Shown here in pieces: positions 42,112 through 53,424 of a stretch of 64,000 nt of DNA (positions are counted from its first letter, which is position 1; each line of letters begins with the position of its first letter). Source of the DNA: Lepidostoma basale (Eukaryota > Arthropoda > Insecta > Trichoptera > Lepidostomatidae). The stretch spans positions 1,984,001 through 2,048,000 of the forward strand of contig JAHDVF020000010.1 of assembly GCA_022606425.2 (NCBI GenBank), given 5' to 3'. A program made the translations under genes and the position numbers. The notes under the pieces are model-generated. The model made no database searches. It was not told the DNA's origin and saw only the letters and a list, made by a program, of their open reading frames with translations.

Positions 42112-42296
42112 AGAAGACCATGGAAAACGTGGCACGATCAAATCAATTAAATATGAAATGTCGGCCACGTGAGTAGGTACTTGGAGAAATCGACATGTGT
42201 GCATGACACTATATATGAATTTTGAGGAAGCAAGAAGCATGTCCATTATTTCTGCCTACCCCTTCGGAGAAACGGCGTGATGGTTAGTTAGTTTTT
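42112..42296 (+). mobile_element. decayed (TTAG)n-family LINE 3' end
   Basis: Plus strand GGAAAACGTGGCACGATCAA, GTGTGCATGACACTATATA and CTTCGGAGAAACGGCGTGAT, ending GGTTAGTTAG. Confidence 0.75.
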
Positions 42297-42339
42297 TTTG
42301 TTATTTTCAACATAAATTAAATATTGTTTTATTAATTTA

Positions 42340-42440
42340 TTATTTCTTGAATAATGATGCCAAACTCTGTTGATGAAAAAAAATGAAAATGTCTGTTTTC
42401 TAGAACTTCTAATATATTATAATAGAATTGAAAAATTCTT
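42340..42440. mobile_element. half foldback F1
   Basis: TTATTTCTTGAATAATGATG, AAATGAAAATGTCTGTTTTC and TAGAACTTCTAATATATT, left arm only. Confidence 0.55.
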
Positions 42441-42767
42441 ATTGGATTAATATTTAACGTGCTTATTTATTTTTTGTTTTATTTTTAAAGGCTAACACCA
42501 AAGATTTAAGTCAATCAAATTACAATCTTCTATATGAGCAGAAAATATCTCAATATTATGAAGGAGTGTCCAGGCTCGTACCTATGTCCTCTGGATCAGC
42601 AGCCAAGCGCTCTATCACCTAAACCACCACCGATAATATTCAACAAATGTATACAAAGTAAATTAATTTTGACGTATATATTTTCAATACACATTTTATA
42701 TGGAGTTTTACATCATTGTTTTAATTTTATTATAATACATTTTTTATTTAATTTTAGATAAACTTTA

Positions 42768-42980
42768 GGCGTTAAGACAGTGGAATTCCATAATGACGAA
42801 TTTTTTATGAATGAAAACACTGTTTATTCCACTTAAAGTTTATTTATCAATATGTTATGTTGAGAACGATATAAAACTGAGTTTTATATCGTTCTTACGA
42901 TGATAAAGATATAAGCATTCGAAACATGTCGAGAATAATAAACTCAAAAGTGAAAAAAAAATGTGTTGTAATTAAATTTT
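42768..42980. mobile_element. foldback F2 copy
   Basis: Begins GGCGTTAAGACAGTGGAATT and has ACGATGATAAAGATATAAGC followed by ATTCGAAACATGTCGAGAAT: the F2 cassette with a decayed stem II. Confidence 0.7.
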
Positions 42981-43049
42981 AATTTTTTAAAAATTCATTA
43001 AACAGGAATTCATTTTTTATTTCATTATTATTTGGAGTTTTTTTTAAAT

Positions 43050-43255
43050 AATTTGGTGGATTTTACTCCTGCGTTATGCGCCACGGGCCGACCACGTGGC
43101 CCCGTCCACAAATAATACAGAAACTGAAAATATAATGGGTTCGTGAAATATCTACCTCGCGAGCATCGTTCAGGAATTGCGGGAAACGGACTGTATCCGC
43201 CGAAAATGTAGTCCCGCGGTGCGTCAGTGGGCAGGGCCGCCACGGTTCAGGTCAC
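43050..43255. other. GC-richer patch of unknown origin
   Basis: Minus strand is open for 71 codons (SPFPAIPERCSRGRYFTNP and others). It lacks splice or start context and any family I know; it may be a repeat. Confidence 0.25.
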
Positions 43256-43325
43256 TAGTTCAAGCTGACACACTTCTCTCCACTCCCCAACGATCAAACT
43301 AGTCAAACAATCTTCTGTACCAACC

Positions 43326-43485
43326 TGTCCCCGTTGATGTCGGTGGGGAGAGCAATCATAGGAGAGATAGACTTTTTCATATTGATGAAACAATGTTCAA
43401 AACATGCAGAACCAACCTGCCTCTGTAGATGCGGTGGGGAGAGCAATCAAATGAGAGATCGACATTTTTCATATTGATGAAATAA
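43326..43485. repeat. two-copy tandem duplication, unit about 110 bp
   Basis: ACCAACCTGTCCCCGTTGAT and ACCAACCTGCCTCTGTAGAT start two copies that share GGTGGGGAGAGCAATCA and TTTTTCATATTGATGAAA. The content matches the (ATTTG)n retroposon (compare 960-1000). Confidence 0.7.
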
Positions 43486-43559
43486 TACAATACAAAAGGA
43501 AAATACTGAATATTGGAGAGTATTCAGCCTATTTCTTCATGTGTGACTATGTCGATGCA

Positions 43560-44500
43560 TTCTTCCAAAAGTATTTATAGTAAATCAATAAATCTAAATT
43601 TGATATTTTGAATTAAAAAACAACCACCAGCTTCAATTATTAGGTATATATCGTCAGCCCATCTTTTTTGGAGTCAATACCTCTTTTTCCTTCCCATGGT
43701 CTTTACATCAAGAACTCTTCTATAAAATATAAACTCGTCTATATCATTCTCTCGATGATGAAAGTGTAAAACGTTCGAAACATGTCAAGAAGAGTAATCT
43801 AATATTTTATTACAAATTAACTGATAGAAATGTACATATGCAACGTATGTACACGCGTCTTGCCCGCGCGACAGTCGTGACCCCTGTCGGGTCGGGTGGT
43901 CACTTGGTATCCATCACCGTGCGGAGTATTAAAACCACTTCAATACCGTAAGGCCACTGGTGGCCGCTACGTAGACGCACCACCAATACCGCAAGGTTAC
44001 TCTGCATTAAAAATGATTCCTGTAGGAATTTTAGCAATTTGTTCTCTGGAAGAAAAATAAACCTTCTGACGTTAGTCGATCTTATTGAAAAGGGGATATT
44101 TGTAGAAGTCAAGCACTAGGGTTACCACTTATGGTGAGATCGATATAAAGGATCCATATTATGTTTCAAATTTATATCTGAATTTCAAGTGTTTTGACCT
44201 TTTAACCTTGCCTTTACCATATTTCAGGACACAATTTCAAATTTGCCCGCTTATACAAAATAAAAATATAATAATTTTGCGATAGGCCTGAATTTTTATT
44301 TATAATAATATTGTAAACTCTTAACAATTAAATTTAAAGTGATAATATAAGAGAACTGATACTTTGATTTTTTAATGTTTGCTCTCAATAAATATTTTTT
44401 TCATAAAATTGTAACAATTATATTTATTTATGCTTGTGACAACTCTGAAATAAAAATCAAACATCCGAAATTTCGATAATGCAACTTGATATATCATATT
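43560..44500. other. intergenic DNA
   Basis: No gene. Contains an F2-type cassette remnant at 43738-43795 (CTCTCGATGATGAAAGTG, TTCGAAACATGTCAAG) and a GC-richer patch at 43855-44000 (GCCCGCGCGACAGTCGTGAC) with two near-repeats of CACTTCAATACCGTAAGGCC. No clear identity. Confidence 0.4.
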
Positions 44501-44502
44501 GG

Positions 44503-45150
44503 TTCTGATTTTGAAAATTTGGTTTGGTTCACGCGGTGCTGCCGTAAATTTGGAGATATTTCGTGTATATGTAAATTGTTTTAGTAAATTTGATTGTTGC
44601 CGCACTTTATAATAGTTAATTGTGACACGTAATAAGTTTGTACTGTTGTGTTGTTAAAATTATACATTTTTTTTCGTTTATATAATGAATTTTTGACAGG
44701 TGTAAAAATAATTTTTTCATTTGTTCCAATGACAATTTGAATAATTTCTTCAATATTATTTTCAAGTTCTTACTGGTGTTGGTTTGTTTTAAGTGCCTAA
44801 TTACTGCTAATTAAAAAAATGTGAATACGTGAAACATAAATTAAATAGACAATAAGTGCACCATCTAAAAATAACATTTTGTGTTAAATTATTTTTATTT
44901 TGGTATTTTATTTTATATCATTGTATTTTATATTACTTGTTTTAGATTTATTGTGTGGATTTTGGACGATCGAAGTGTGCGCGGGAGATGCCTATTGGTG
45001 GCGATGAGGTTCGCAACCCATCACACCGCGTCTCCCGCGGGGCGAAAAGAGAAGGATGGAGTGCCGCATCGGTTAAAGTGTGACATTCCATTCTTTCTGC
45101 CTACCCTTTCGGGGAGACGGCGTGATGGTTAGTTAGTTAGTTAGTTAGTT
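44503..45150 (+). mobile_element. composite non-autonomous retroposon with (TTAG)n tail (copy 1)
   Basis: Begins CTGATTTTGAAAATTTGGTT, later TGGACGATCGAAGTGTGCGC and GCAACCCATCACACCGCGTC, and ends with the last 60 bp of the (TTAG)n LINE (CTTTCGGGGAGACGGCGTGA) plus five TTAG units. The LINE coding region is missing. Copy 2 is at 62151-62890. Confidence 0.75.
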
Positions 45151-45660
45151 ATATATCATTTTATAGGTAAACCATAAAATCCATTAGCCCTATTTTTAAA
45201 AAAATAATTGAAAACATGCGGTTTGTGAGTGTTCCTAAGCTTAAAACATCACGGTATTTAAACGGTTTATACGGGCTGTGATAGCCCTGTCGAGAAACGC
45301 GAGAGAAAAACGGTTCTGCTATATGTTAGAGCGCGCCAAGAGAAGAGCAAGGAACACTGCACGAGGTGAGAGCGAGGGCAGGTCTGGAGCACCCAGAATC
45401 CTGCTTCAGATATCTGACATTCCCCGGAATTTATATTCCCTAACGAAAACAAGGATCGTCATTTTAATGAGTTATTGCACATGTGACATTCTCGAAAGTC
45501 AATTTGGTTTGTATTTTATAAACATAATAAATTAATGAAAAATTTGTTACGTTTTATACACGTGAACGTATTTTAATCATTTGTTCATTTAACATTAAAA
45601 ACATTTATACCAACAAAAGAAATAGTGCGAAATTCGCATTGTGTATTTTATTTAAATATA
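45151..45660. other. intergenic DNA
   Basis: AT-rich except GCGAGAGAAAAACGGTTCTG to 45400; no recognised gene. Confidence 0.35.
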
Positions 45661-45666
45661 CTTGAA

Positions 45667-45925
45667 AATTAGAACGGTCTCATATTTGGGTCATGTGCTA
45701 AGGGGAGAAAAATACCGCCTCCTTCGACTGATATTAATGGGTAAATTAGAGGGACGTTGGGGAGTTGGTAGAAGGCAGCTGTCCTGGCTACGGAACTTTA
45801 AAGAGTGGACAGGAATAACAAGAGTTCTTAACCTGTTTCAAGTGGCACAGGATAGAGATGCCTTTGCTGCAGTGATCGGCAACGTTGGGGGGACCTGACA
45901 CGGCACCGAAAGAAGAATACTTGAA
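45667..45925 (+). mobile_element. LINE 3' fragment (GEKY family)
   Basis: Encodes VSYLGHVLRGEKYRLLRLIL, GKLEGRWGVGRRQLSWLRN, KEWTGITRVLNLFQVAQDR, then GGACCTGACACGGCACCG, the family's normal 3' end. Best copy of this 3' part. Confidence 0.87.
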
Positions 45926-48235
45926 TAACTTAAATTAATTAACAAAACTTTTTCTGCCTACCCTTTCGGGGAGACGGCGTGATGGATGTGTGTAATTAAC
46001 AAAATAATTTCGAATTACAAATAAGAAACTTATTACAAATAACTATGTATTGTTAGGTGACATACATGTCACCTAACGATCCAAATACGTCTAAGACTAT
46101 ACCAAATTTATTATCTTGTCTGTGGAACGATGGACGAGAAAAATGGCTATAATGCAAGTTATTAGAATATTTTATAATATTTATATTATACATGTTGCTG
46201 AAAAAGTACAAAGACCCAAGAAAAAACTTATAAACAGAATTTACTAATTTCATTTTATGGTTAGGATATAATTTTTTTTTTAAATCAAGTTTTAATAATC
46301 AACTTCAGTCACCTTTTGTTATTTCTGTAGCAAAAAAAAATCTTACATATTTAACTTAAATCAAATTAATATGTTGATAACTTCACAGCATTAATATTAT
46401 AAAAAAATGTTTCGAAAAAACAGCTATAATTTTTAAAATGCAAATTCATTTTCAATTATTAAACAGTTCTAATCCCTTTATCAATAGTCTAATATTCATA
46501 TACGTAATGCTGACAAATAATGTTTTATCTGGTTGTAAAATTAAAAGGCGGAGAAAAAAATGTGTTATTTCATAATAATTCATTATTATGTAATACCACA
46601 ATGTTTTTAGTTTATTAAAACAAAAAACAGTGTTAATTAAAAATTAGCAGTGCCGTTAACAAAACAATACGAGTCGGACACAATTTTAATTTGTATTTTC
46701 ATTATCCACTGTAAAATGATAAATTTAAATCAAAACAAGGAATGTGGAAAAGAATATGCCTCTATGTGTGATGCTATTGTATACGTAACAATAATACCAA
46801 GAATCACTAAAAATGACATAATGTTGGCTAAACCATTCTCCACATATAAAGGAGAAAGAGGAGAGAAAATACTGTTTCGAGGGTAATCATAATGATATTA
46901 TATATAAAATGAACTTCTATTCACACATAGAAAAAACTCTATTAAACAATAAAGTGAGAGTTGTATTTCATTCGGTTTTTACCGCAACATTGACAGGTAT
47001 TACAAATAGATTAACCATTGATAAATATGTCATTAAATAATGACTTTGTAGTAATATTAAAAAAATAAAACATTTTGTTTTAACGCGCTTTCAATCTGAG
47101 CTTTGAGCTTCTCGCGAAATAGTGGCCTTTAGCTTTCCGCGGGTATTAAATCGCTGTCTATGCTTCGTATAGTAATTTACGTTCTCATACTTCTTTCATT
47201 GATAAGGTGGCTAGCTAAACGTTGATCCCGCCGAGAATTTGTGTCTGTTTAGAAACCGTCTGCGCTATGTTTAATCTAAATTATTCTTATGTGATCTCAG
47301 CGTCATTTCCGATGGCTGATGATGTCATACGTGTAGCGGTCAAACAGTTTCCAGCCACACTACATTAGGATAATTCGGTACTTATTTGGCAAAACGTCCC
47401 AGATGCGTTTTATTTGTGAAATTGAGTTAAATATACCATCAGTATTATCTTTGCACACTTTATGTTTTGACAAAACGTTAGATCTGTAATTTTTTTTTAC
47501 AATTTTTTATGTATTTTTTTTATGTACAATTGCATATCCCTATTTTTTAAATATATTTATATATTTTTTAAACTTAGTTACTGATATATCTTGCCGATAA
47601 CGTTATGCTACGTAAATTGACATTTGAAATAAACAATTTGGAACACAAATAACATTTTATAAATAATCAATATAATGTAAAAATCTTATTTTTGCTCTCT
47701 CTGCTCTGAAATATTAATTTTAATAGTAATACTCATATTGCAATATAAAAAGTTACAGAATTTAGAGAAGTCAATGTGTTTTTTATTGTTTTCTTTTATT
47801 TTGTACACTGAAATAATGAAATTAATGCCTTTAATGTGGATTTCAGTACAAGCTGAACCTTAAACGGTCATTCATTGGTGCTTTGACTCTATATCTAAAT
47901 AAATAGCGATTATGTCGTAAAAAACAATTTTTTTACTTCTCTTCATTTTCAATACTCACGAGTCGGAAACTTTTGGATCTCCCGATGAAGATTAAAAATA
48001 TATTCGCGAAACACAACAGCTAGCGCGATCTTATTTTCTTGGCGCGGCCTGAAATAGTTTCAAAGAGCTTTTTATACCAAAATGCAGAATCCACTACAAG
48101 CCGTTACCAGTTTAGAATATTTGTAGTTTATACTCCGTTATAGATTCAAATTATGTGATGGAGTATACAACATTCTTAATTATATCAATTACTTATTAAA
48201 CTTTGATACGAAGCCTAATTACTTGGTAGTTTGAC
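45926..48235. other. 2.3 kb AT-rich intergenic DNA
   Basis: A short (TTAG)n-LINE 3' end piece at 45948-45990 and a perfect hairpin GTTAGGTGACAT/ATGTCACCTAAC at 46054-46079. F2-like cassette remnant at 47975-48020 (CTCCCGATGAAGATTAAA, GCGAAACAC). No coding signal. Confidence 0.45.
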
Positions 48236-48239
48236 ATAT

Positions 48240-48740
48240 TTTTACAAAAGGTAGAGAAGAATATTGAAAGAAGGGTTGGGGCAGGCAACAGAGTAAATGG
48301 TGCACTCAAAGTTGTCATCGCAAACAAAAGCCTATCCAAAAAAGCTCATATAAGATGGCATTGCATAATGGTTTTGTGTAAATGTTAAATGCAGTAGAAA
48401 TTAGATCTCCATGACGAATGTGTGATAAATCTGTATATGATAGTGTCAAATGCAAGTATAAGAAGTGAATGAAAGTGTTATAAACAAAATCATGAAAGGG
48501 TCGTTAAGATTGTTTGGACACATGGAAATAATGAACGTCAATGGAGCTAGAAAAAGAGGAAGGCCGTGGAAAACGTAGCACGATCAAATCAATCAAATAT
48601 TAAATGTTGGTTACGTGAGGAGTCGGAGAAATCGACGAACGTGTATGAATGTGGAGGAAGCTAGTCAGGATCGAACGGTATGGCGTTCCATCCTCTCTGC
48701 CTATCCCTCCAGAGAAACGGCGTAATGGTTAGTTCGTTAA
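48240..48740 (+). mobile_element. decayed (TTAG)n-family LINE
   Basis: Plus strand keeps AGAAGGGTTGGGGCAGGCAA, GGTGCACTCAAAGTTGTCAT, GACACATGGAAATAATGAACG and AGAAACGGCGTAATGGTTAG with many frame breaks. Confidence 0.78.
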
Positions 48741-48924
48741 TTAGAATGTAATATGTCATCTTCCCTGGAATCGTAATCTAATCAGTGTAACCTAAAAATA
48801 TGCGTGTAAACATTATACAATATACAAAATCAAATTCCAAAATGCCCCAGCAAAGCGAAACACTCCACTGTAAAATATAATATTTTGAAACTGTTAGAAG
48901 AATGGTCTAAATAATATACAATAA

Positions 48925-49190
48925 TCAACCTTCGTGGCCGAGTGGTAAGTGCATTGACTGCCACCCCGAAGGTTCCGGGTTCGATTCCCGGCGAGGGCAG
49001 TGTGATTGTCACACTGTCTTTGGTCTGGTGTAGAATTCAGGTGACAATAAAATAGCGATAGATTAGCTACCTATCACATGTCACGAGAATCACTAAGATA
49101 GCTATAATATCCTTTACATCGATTTGGCTCATGCTGTCATGATGGAAAGAGGGAATCAACAAAATAATAATAATGATAATAATAAAGAGA
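48925..49190 (+). repeat. tRNA-derived SINE, best copy
   Basis: Full head CCTTCGTGGCCGAGTGGTAA, GGGTTCGATTCCCGG B box, body with GTCACACTGTCTTTGGTCTG, tail ACATCGATTTGGCTCATGCT and ATAATAATAATGATAATAAT. Confidence 0.9.
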
Positions 49191-49680
49191 AATTTACTTT
49201 TCACAATAACATTGTATTGTAAAAATTCAAATTCTTTTGAAAGTGGAATATCAGAAGATCAAATATAATATTATAATAAAATCCTCTCCTTTATTTTTAA
49301 AAAGGCAAAAGATTCACACAAGTGTAAAATTATGAATAAACGTACTAGATAATTAGAGATCTGTTCATTAATTTCAATTAACTTCTAGTTTATTATATGG
49401 CTATGGGCTTAATTTAGACATTATTTCATCTTACTTGAAACATCGGAATGTGAGGAAAATTAGTATAAAAGATTTTTAAGCTGTTGGAATTTCTGTTGGT
49501 AAAATGTAGCTGCTTGTGTTTGTGTGTGTGGCACCTCACCATAATTTACTCGTATATGTTATCGTGGGGGCGAAACGTGATTTAATAGAGTCGACATAAT
49601 TGAGACTAATTTATTATATAAATTCGTGCAACTTGCGAATTTATAGATATTCAGTATAAATATAAACCAGTTTTAAAAAA
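49191..49680. other. intergenic DNA
   Basis: No gene or repeat recognised. Confidence 0.4.
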
Positions 49681-49995
49681 CTAAACTAACTAACTAACCA
49701 TCACGCCATTTCCCCGGAGGGGTAGGCAGAGACGATGGATCGCCACAATGCCCTGTCCTGGCATACCTCTCGGGCTATCTCTACATTCATACATCGTACC
49801 ATGCACGCACGTCGATTATTCCGACTTCGAATGTGGCAGCCTTTTAGTAATTGATTAATTTGGTCATGCCATGTTTTCCTCGGTCGTCCTCGGCTTCTTT
49901 TCCCATTCACGCTGCTTGTGTACAACTTTTTAACCATTCTACTCTCATCCATTCGTTCCATATGTCCAAACCATCTCAGAGATCGTTTCCAGTTT
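49681..49995 (-). mobile_element. (TTAG)n-family LINE 3' fragment
   Basis: Minus strand open 86 codons: [67 protein letters not shown] stop, then the TTAG tail. Close to 2460-2752 on the plus strand. Confidence 0.88.
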
Positions 49996-50024
49996 TAAAC
50001 CAGTTTTATATAAATTTAAATACA

Positions 50025-50275
50025 GTTTATTTATTGTGTCTTGAACAATGATGTAAAACTCCATATTAAAAAATGAATACGAATGAAAACGTCAGTTTTC
50101 CAGAAGATTTATTATATTTAATGGGAATGACATGTTTCGCCCATCTAAGGCATTATCAAATGTCATTTATTAATGCCTAAGAAGGGCGAAACATGTCATT
50201 CCCATAAAATATAATGAAACTTCTAGAAAACTGACGTTTTCATTCGTATTAATTATATAAATACGCTAATATATT
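50025..50275. mobile_element. foldback F1, complete
   Basis: Left TGAATACGAATGAAAACGTC, right GACGTTTTCATTCGTATTAA, with two opposed CGAAACATGTCATTCCC cassettes around 50150-50190. The whole is self-complementary over about 110 bp per arm. Confidence 0.87.
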
Positions 50276-50520
50276 ATTGAAAAATGTTTATATCTTTGTA
50301 AATATAACACTTTCATACTTTTTTTCATGAACAGGTTTCGGACACAGAAGCTCTTCAGCAGTGAAGTTAATTATTGCATATACAAAATGAACATTTAATA
50401 ATTTTTTTCAGAATATGGTCAGTTTTGACAGACATTAAAATGATTTTTTTTTCGAACGTTTATGTATTTGTTATATTAAGTTAGCCCTTATTATTATTAT
50501 TTTTTATTTCTTACTCCCAA

Positions 50521-50831
50521 TTTTTTTTCTTTGGGGATAGTAAGTAACTGGTAATTTTTGTGTAATTTTTATTTAATAATAACACGTGTCTCAAAGAGGG
50601 TGAACATTGAACACAATTAGTGAAATTCTTAAATTTTCGCAAAAACTATTTCATTAATTTTGTTTCAAATTTAAAACGCCTCACTGCCATTGTTTTCCTT
50701 TGGGACTAGTAAGTAACTGGTAATTTGTGTAATTTTCAATTAATAGTAACACGTGCCTCAAAGGGGGTGAATATTGAACAAATAGTTAAGTTCTTAAATT
50801 TTCGCAAAAATATTTTTATTAATTTTGTTCA
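50521..50831. repeat. two-copy tandem duplication, unit about 180 bp
   Basis: Shared: TAGTAAGTAACTGGTAATTT, AATAACACGTG.CTCAAAG.GGGTGAA and TCTTAAATTTTCGCAAAAA. The copies differ at several positions, so the event is old. Confidence 0.85.
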
Positions 50832-52439
50832 ATTTTCGAATCAAAGTCAAATAACTAAAACAATAAAAATAAGTTTATGTACTGGTATAATACAATAACA
50901 TTAAATATAAATTTTAGAGGTTCATATACTGATAATGAATGCTTTGAGCGATATGGAAAAAGGCTCCGATAATATTTATGTAAAGCAATAGGTATTGCTT
51001 TTGTTCCTCATCTTGTGTTGTGAATTATTATATTCTTAAAGAAAAACGTGTCAATCGAGGGGAGTAGTGGCGTGCCTAAGGTCGACCAGTAAGGCAAGCC
51101 AAGGAATTATAAATAAATGTTCGTAAAGAAAAAACGTCATCTTTCTTTTCATAAAATTTTTGCACATAACGTAAATGACAGATAACATTTTGACAATAGA
51201 AAGGAAGTTCGTTACACATCGAATAGTAAAATACTTCAGAATGATAAAGCCCGGCTTCAAATCCATACAAAAACTTGTAGATATCTTCTGGTATACGAGT
51301 ATATGCACAAAGCTATATGATTACAAGCCAAAAATAAATAGGTGCGAAAAAGACCCTTTTACATTTTGCAAGCCCAATGTGAAGCCCATCGAAAACATGA
51401 AACAAAACATGTAAACGTATGCGATTTCGCAGGCGCCTCACCTACGGTACGTATGAGTGAAATAAAATACTGCGCGTATGAGTGGGACAAAACAAACACG
51501 TGGGTCATTTCTTTTCGCGCGAAATCCAAAATATTATTTTATTCATAGACGGTTCAAACGCGCAAAAACATCGTTGTAAAATAGATTTTTTAAGGCAAGC
51601 CCGGCTTCTCGGCTTGTATGGACGTACCGCCACTGGAGGGGATAAGCAATCAGGCGTAAGCATTTAAAATGAGCGCCGATCAGAGATGTTCTGTGTAACT
51701 TGGAATTCATAACACTATAAGGAATCCAGATTGGCGTAGATTGATTGAATAATCATCAACTGTAACAGTTCGCTGTGGAAATAGCTCACGGCCTCGATAT
51801 GCGGAGGAGGGAAGAACGGAATTTTCAATCGCGTACTATATTACGTGATCTATCTAATATTATCTTAAGGGGTTACGCCACCCTGACGCTCGAATTGGCA
51901 TAAAAATAAATATTTTTTTGACTTCGCCATTAAAAATATAATTAATTCTTTATTTTACGTATACACATAATAGATTTAAAAACAATTTCCGATATTTAAA
52001 AAAATAACAATGAAAATGGCGTAGATATGAGTCGCTCACGACCAAAAAAGTTATACATTTTTCAAACTCAAAATTTTGATTGAATTTCGTTTTATTTTCA
52101 TACAACTGTCATTTTGCCAAATTAAAAAAAATCCTTTCATTATATCTGTAAACTATTAACCAGATAAATTAATAAATATGTAAGAAATAATCGTATATTT
52201 CGTCCATTTGGAATAAAAAAAAAATTATTTTTCAAAATATTTTGCAGGTTCAACATTTTCGTTGATTTCATTGCGAAAATGCTATGAAATTAACGAAAAT
52301 GTTGTTCTAAGGTATAGAAATAAGTGTGGAAACATCCGAACTGACAAGGGAAACTCAATCGCGTCACCCACAGGGGTATATTAAATGTTTGGGAATATGA
52401 AAAAATATTCAAAAGACCAGAGTATTGGTAACTATTATT
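50832..52439. other. 1.6 kb intergenic DNA downstream of the hexamerin
   Basis: No gene. A patch at 51590-51660 (CCCGGCTTCTCGGCTTGTAT) resembles 35660-35700. A hairpin built on CAACATTTTCGTTGATTTCA lies at 52249-52303. Confidence 0.45.
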
Positions 52440-52445
52440 TTTATT
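52440..52445 (-). terminator. poly(A) signal of the hexamerin
   Basis: Minus-strand AATAAA in CAAATAAAAATAATAG, about 55 nt past the stop codon, a short 3' UTR typical of storage-protein mRNAs. Confidence 0.7.
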
Positions 52446-52499
52446 TGATTCCCACATAGGAAATATTATTTTACATTTGAATAAGGAAGTCTAATTTGT

Positions 52500-53424
52500 T
52501 TATTGGCTCTCGTGGGCATCCTCTCCTTTGAACGCCTTGTACGAATCATTGGCGGACAGGTAACCCTTGTGGTAGACGGTGACCCTTGAGAAGAATGTGT
52601 TGGGGGTGAAGAACACGGTCTGGTCGATGGGACGGTCGAAGGGGAAGCCGAAGGCGCGATCTTCGTGGAAGTGTCCCTCTGGGCCCTCTCCGCTGGCGTA
52701 CTTGGGGAAGTGATCGTGTTTCTCGGGCTGGTAGGGGGTGACGATCACGTACACCTGGTACTCGATGCCTCCCTCGGAACCCTTGGGCAGCAGCAGGTTC
52801 TGGGGCCAGCTGTAGTCATTCTCGTACTGCTCGTATGAGAACTTCTGTTGGTTTTGCAGGGCGTTCTTGATCTTGTTGTAGAACCAGCGGCTGGGCTTGT
52901 GGTCTCCGGATGTAAATGCGAAGTCAACAGACTTGCGGGAAATAGAGTTCTTGCCGGCCTTCATCTGATATCTGAAGAAGTCAAGCTCCACAAAGTTAAA
53001 CCTGTTGGTGTTCAGGTCGAACTGGTGGCCGAAGCTATCATATTTGGGTCCCAAGAAGATCCTCACGGAGGAATCGATTTCGCTTTCGGATGTAACGTCC
53101 ATTGTGACGGTGAACGGCTTGTAGTTGAGGCGGTACTGCTTTGCCTGGAAGAAGAACTTATCCTTTTGGCTAAACATCTCCTCCTTGGTCTGATAAATTC
53201 CATTGGTGATGTCGAATTCATAAGGCTCGAAGTACGTGCTCAGAGGAGTAAAGTGGACGCTATCAACGGTTACACCATTGAAGGAGAGCTCCTGCTTGGT
53301 GTAGGAAGGAAGGGTATCCTTGAAGTTGTAGAAAAAGCGCAGGACGCGGTTTGTGAACTGGTAAAACATGGGGTCGCGGGTGGAAGTGATGTACTGCTCA
53401 AGAGACGATGGAACATTGTGGTTG
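52500..53424 (-). CDS. hexamerin exon 5 (last), C domain
   Basis: Residues 405-712 and stop TAA (52500-52502). Acceptor GTTTTCAG; phase 2 in. Holds the immunoglobulin-like C domain and ends KGEDAHESQ. Confidence 0.96.

Noticed and set aside
43028..43243. 71-codon minus ORF
   Set aside because: No homologue I recognise and no gene context; kept only as an unexplained GC patch.
51175..51548. Overlapping small ORFs at 51051-51667
   Set aside because: Short, on both strands, no motif, no splice or promoter context; chance frames.
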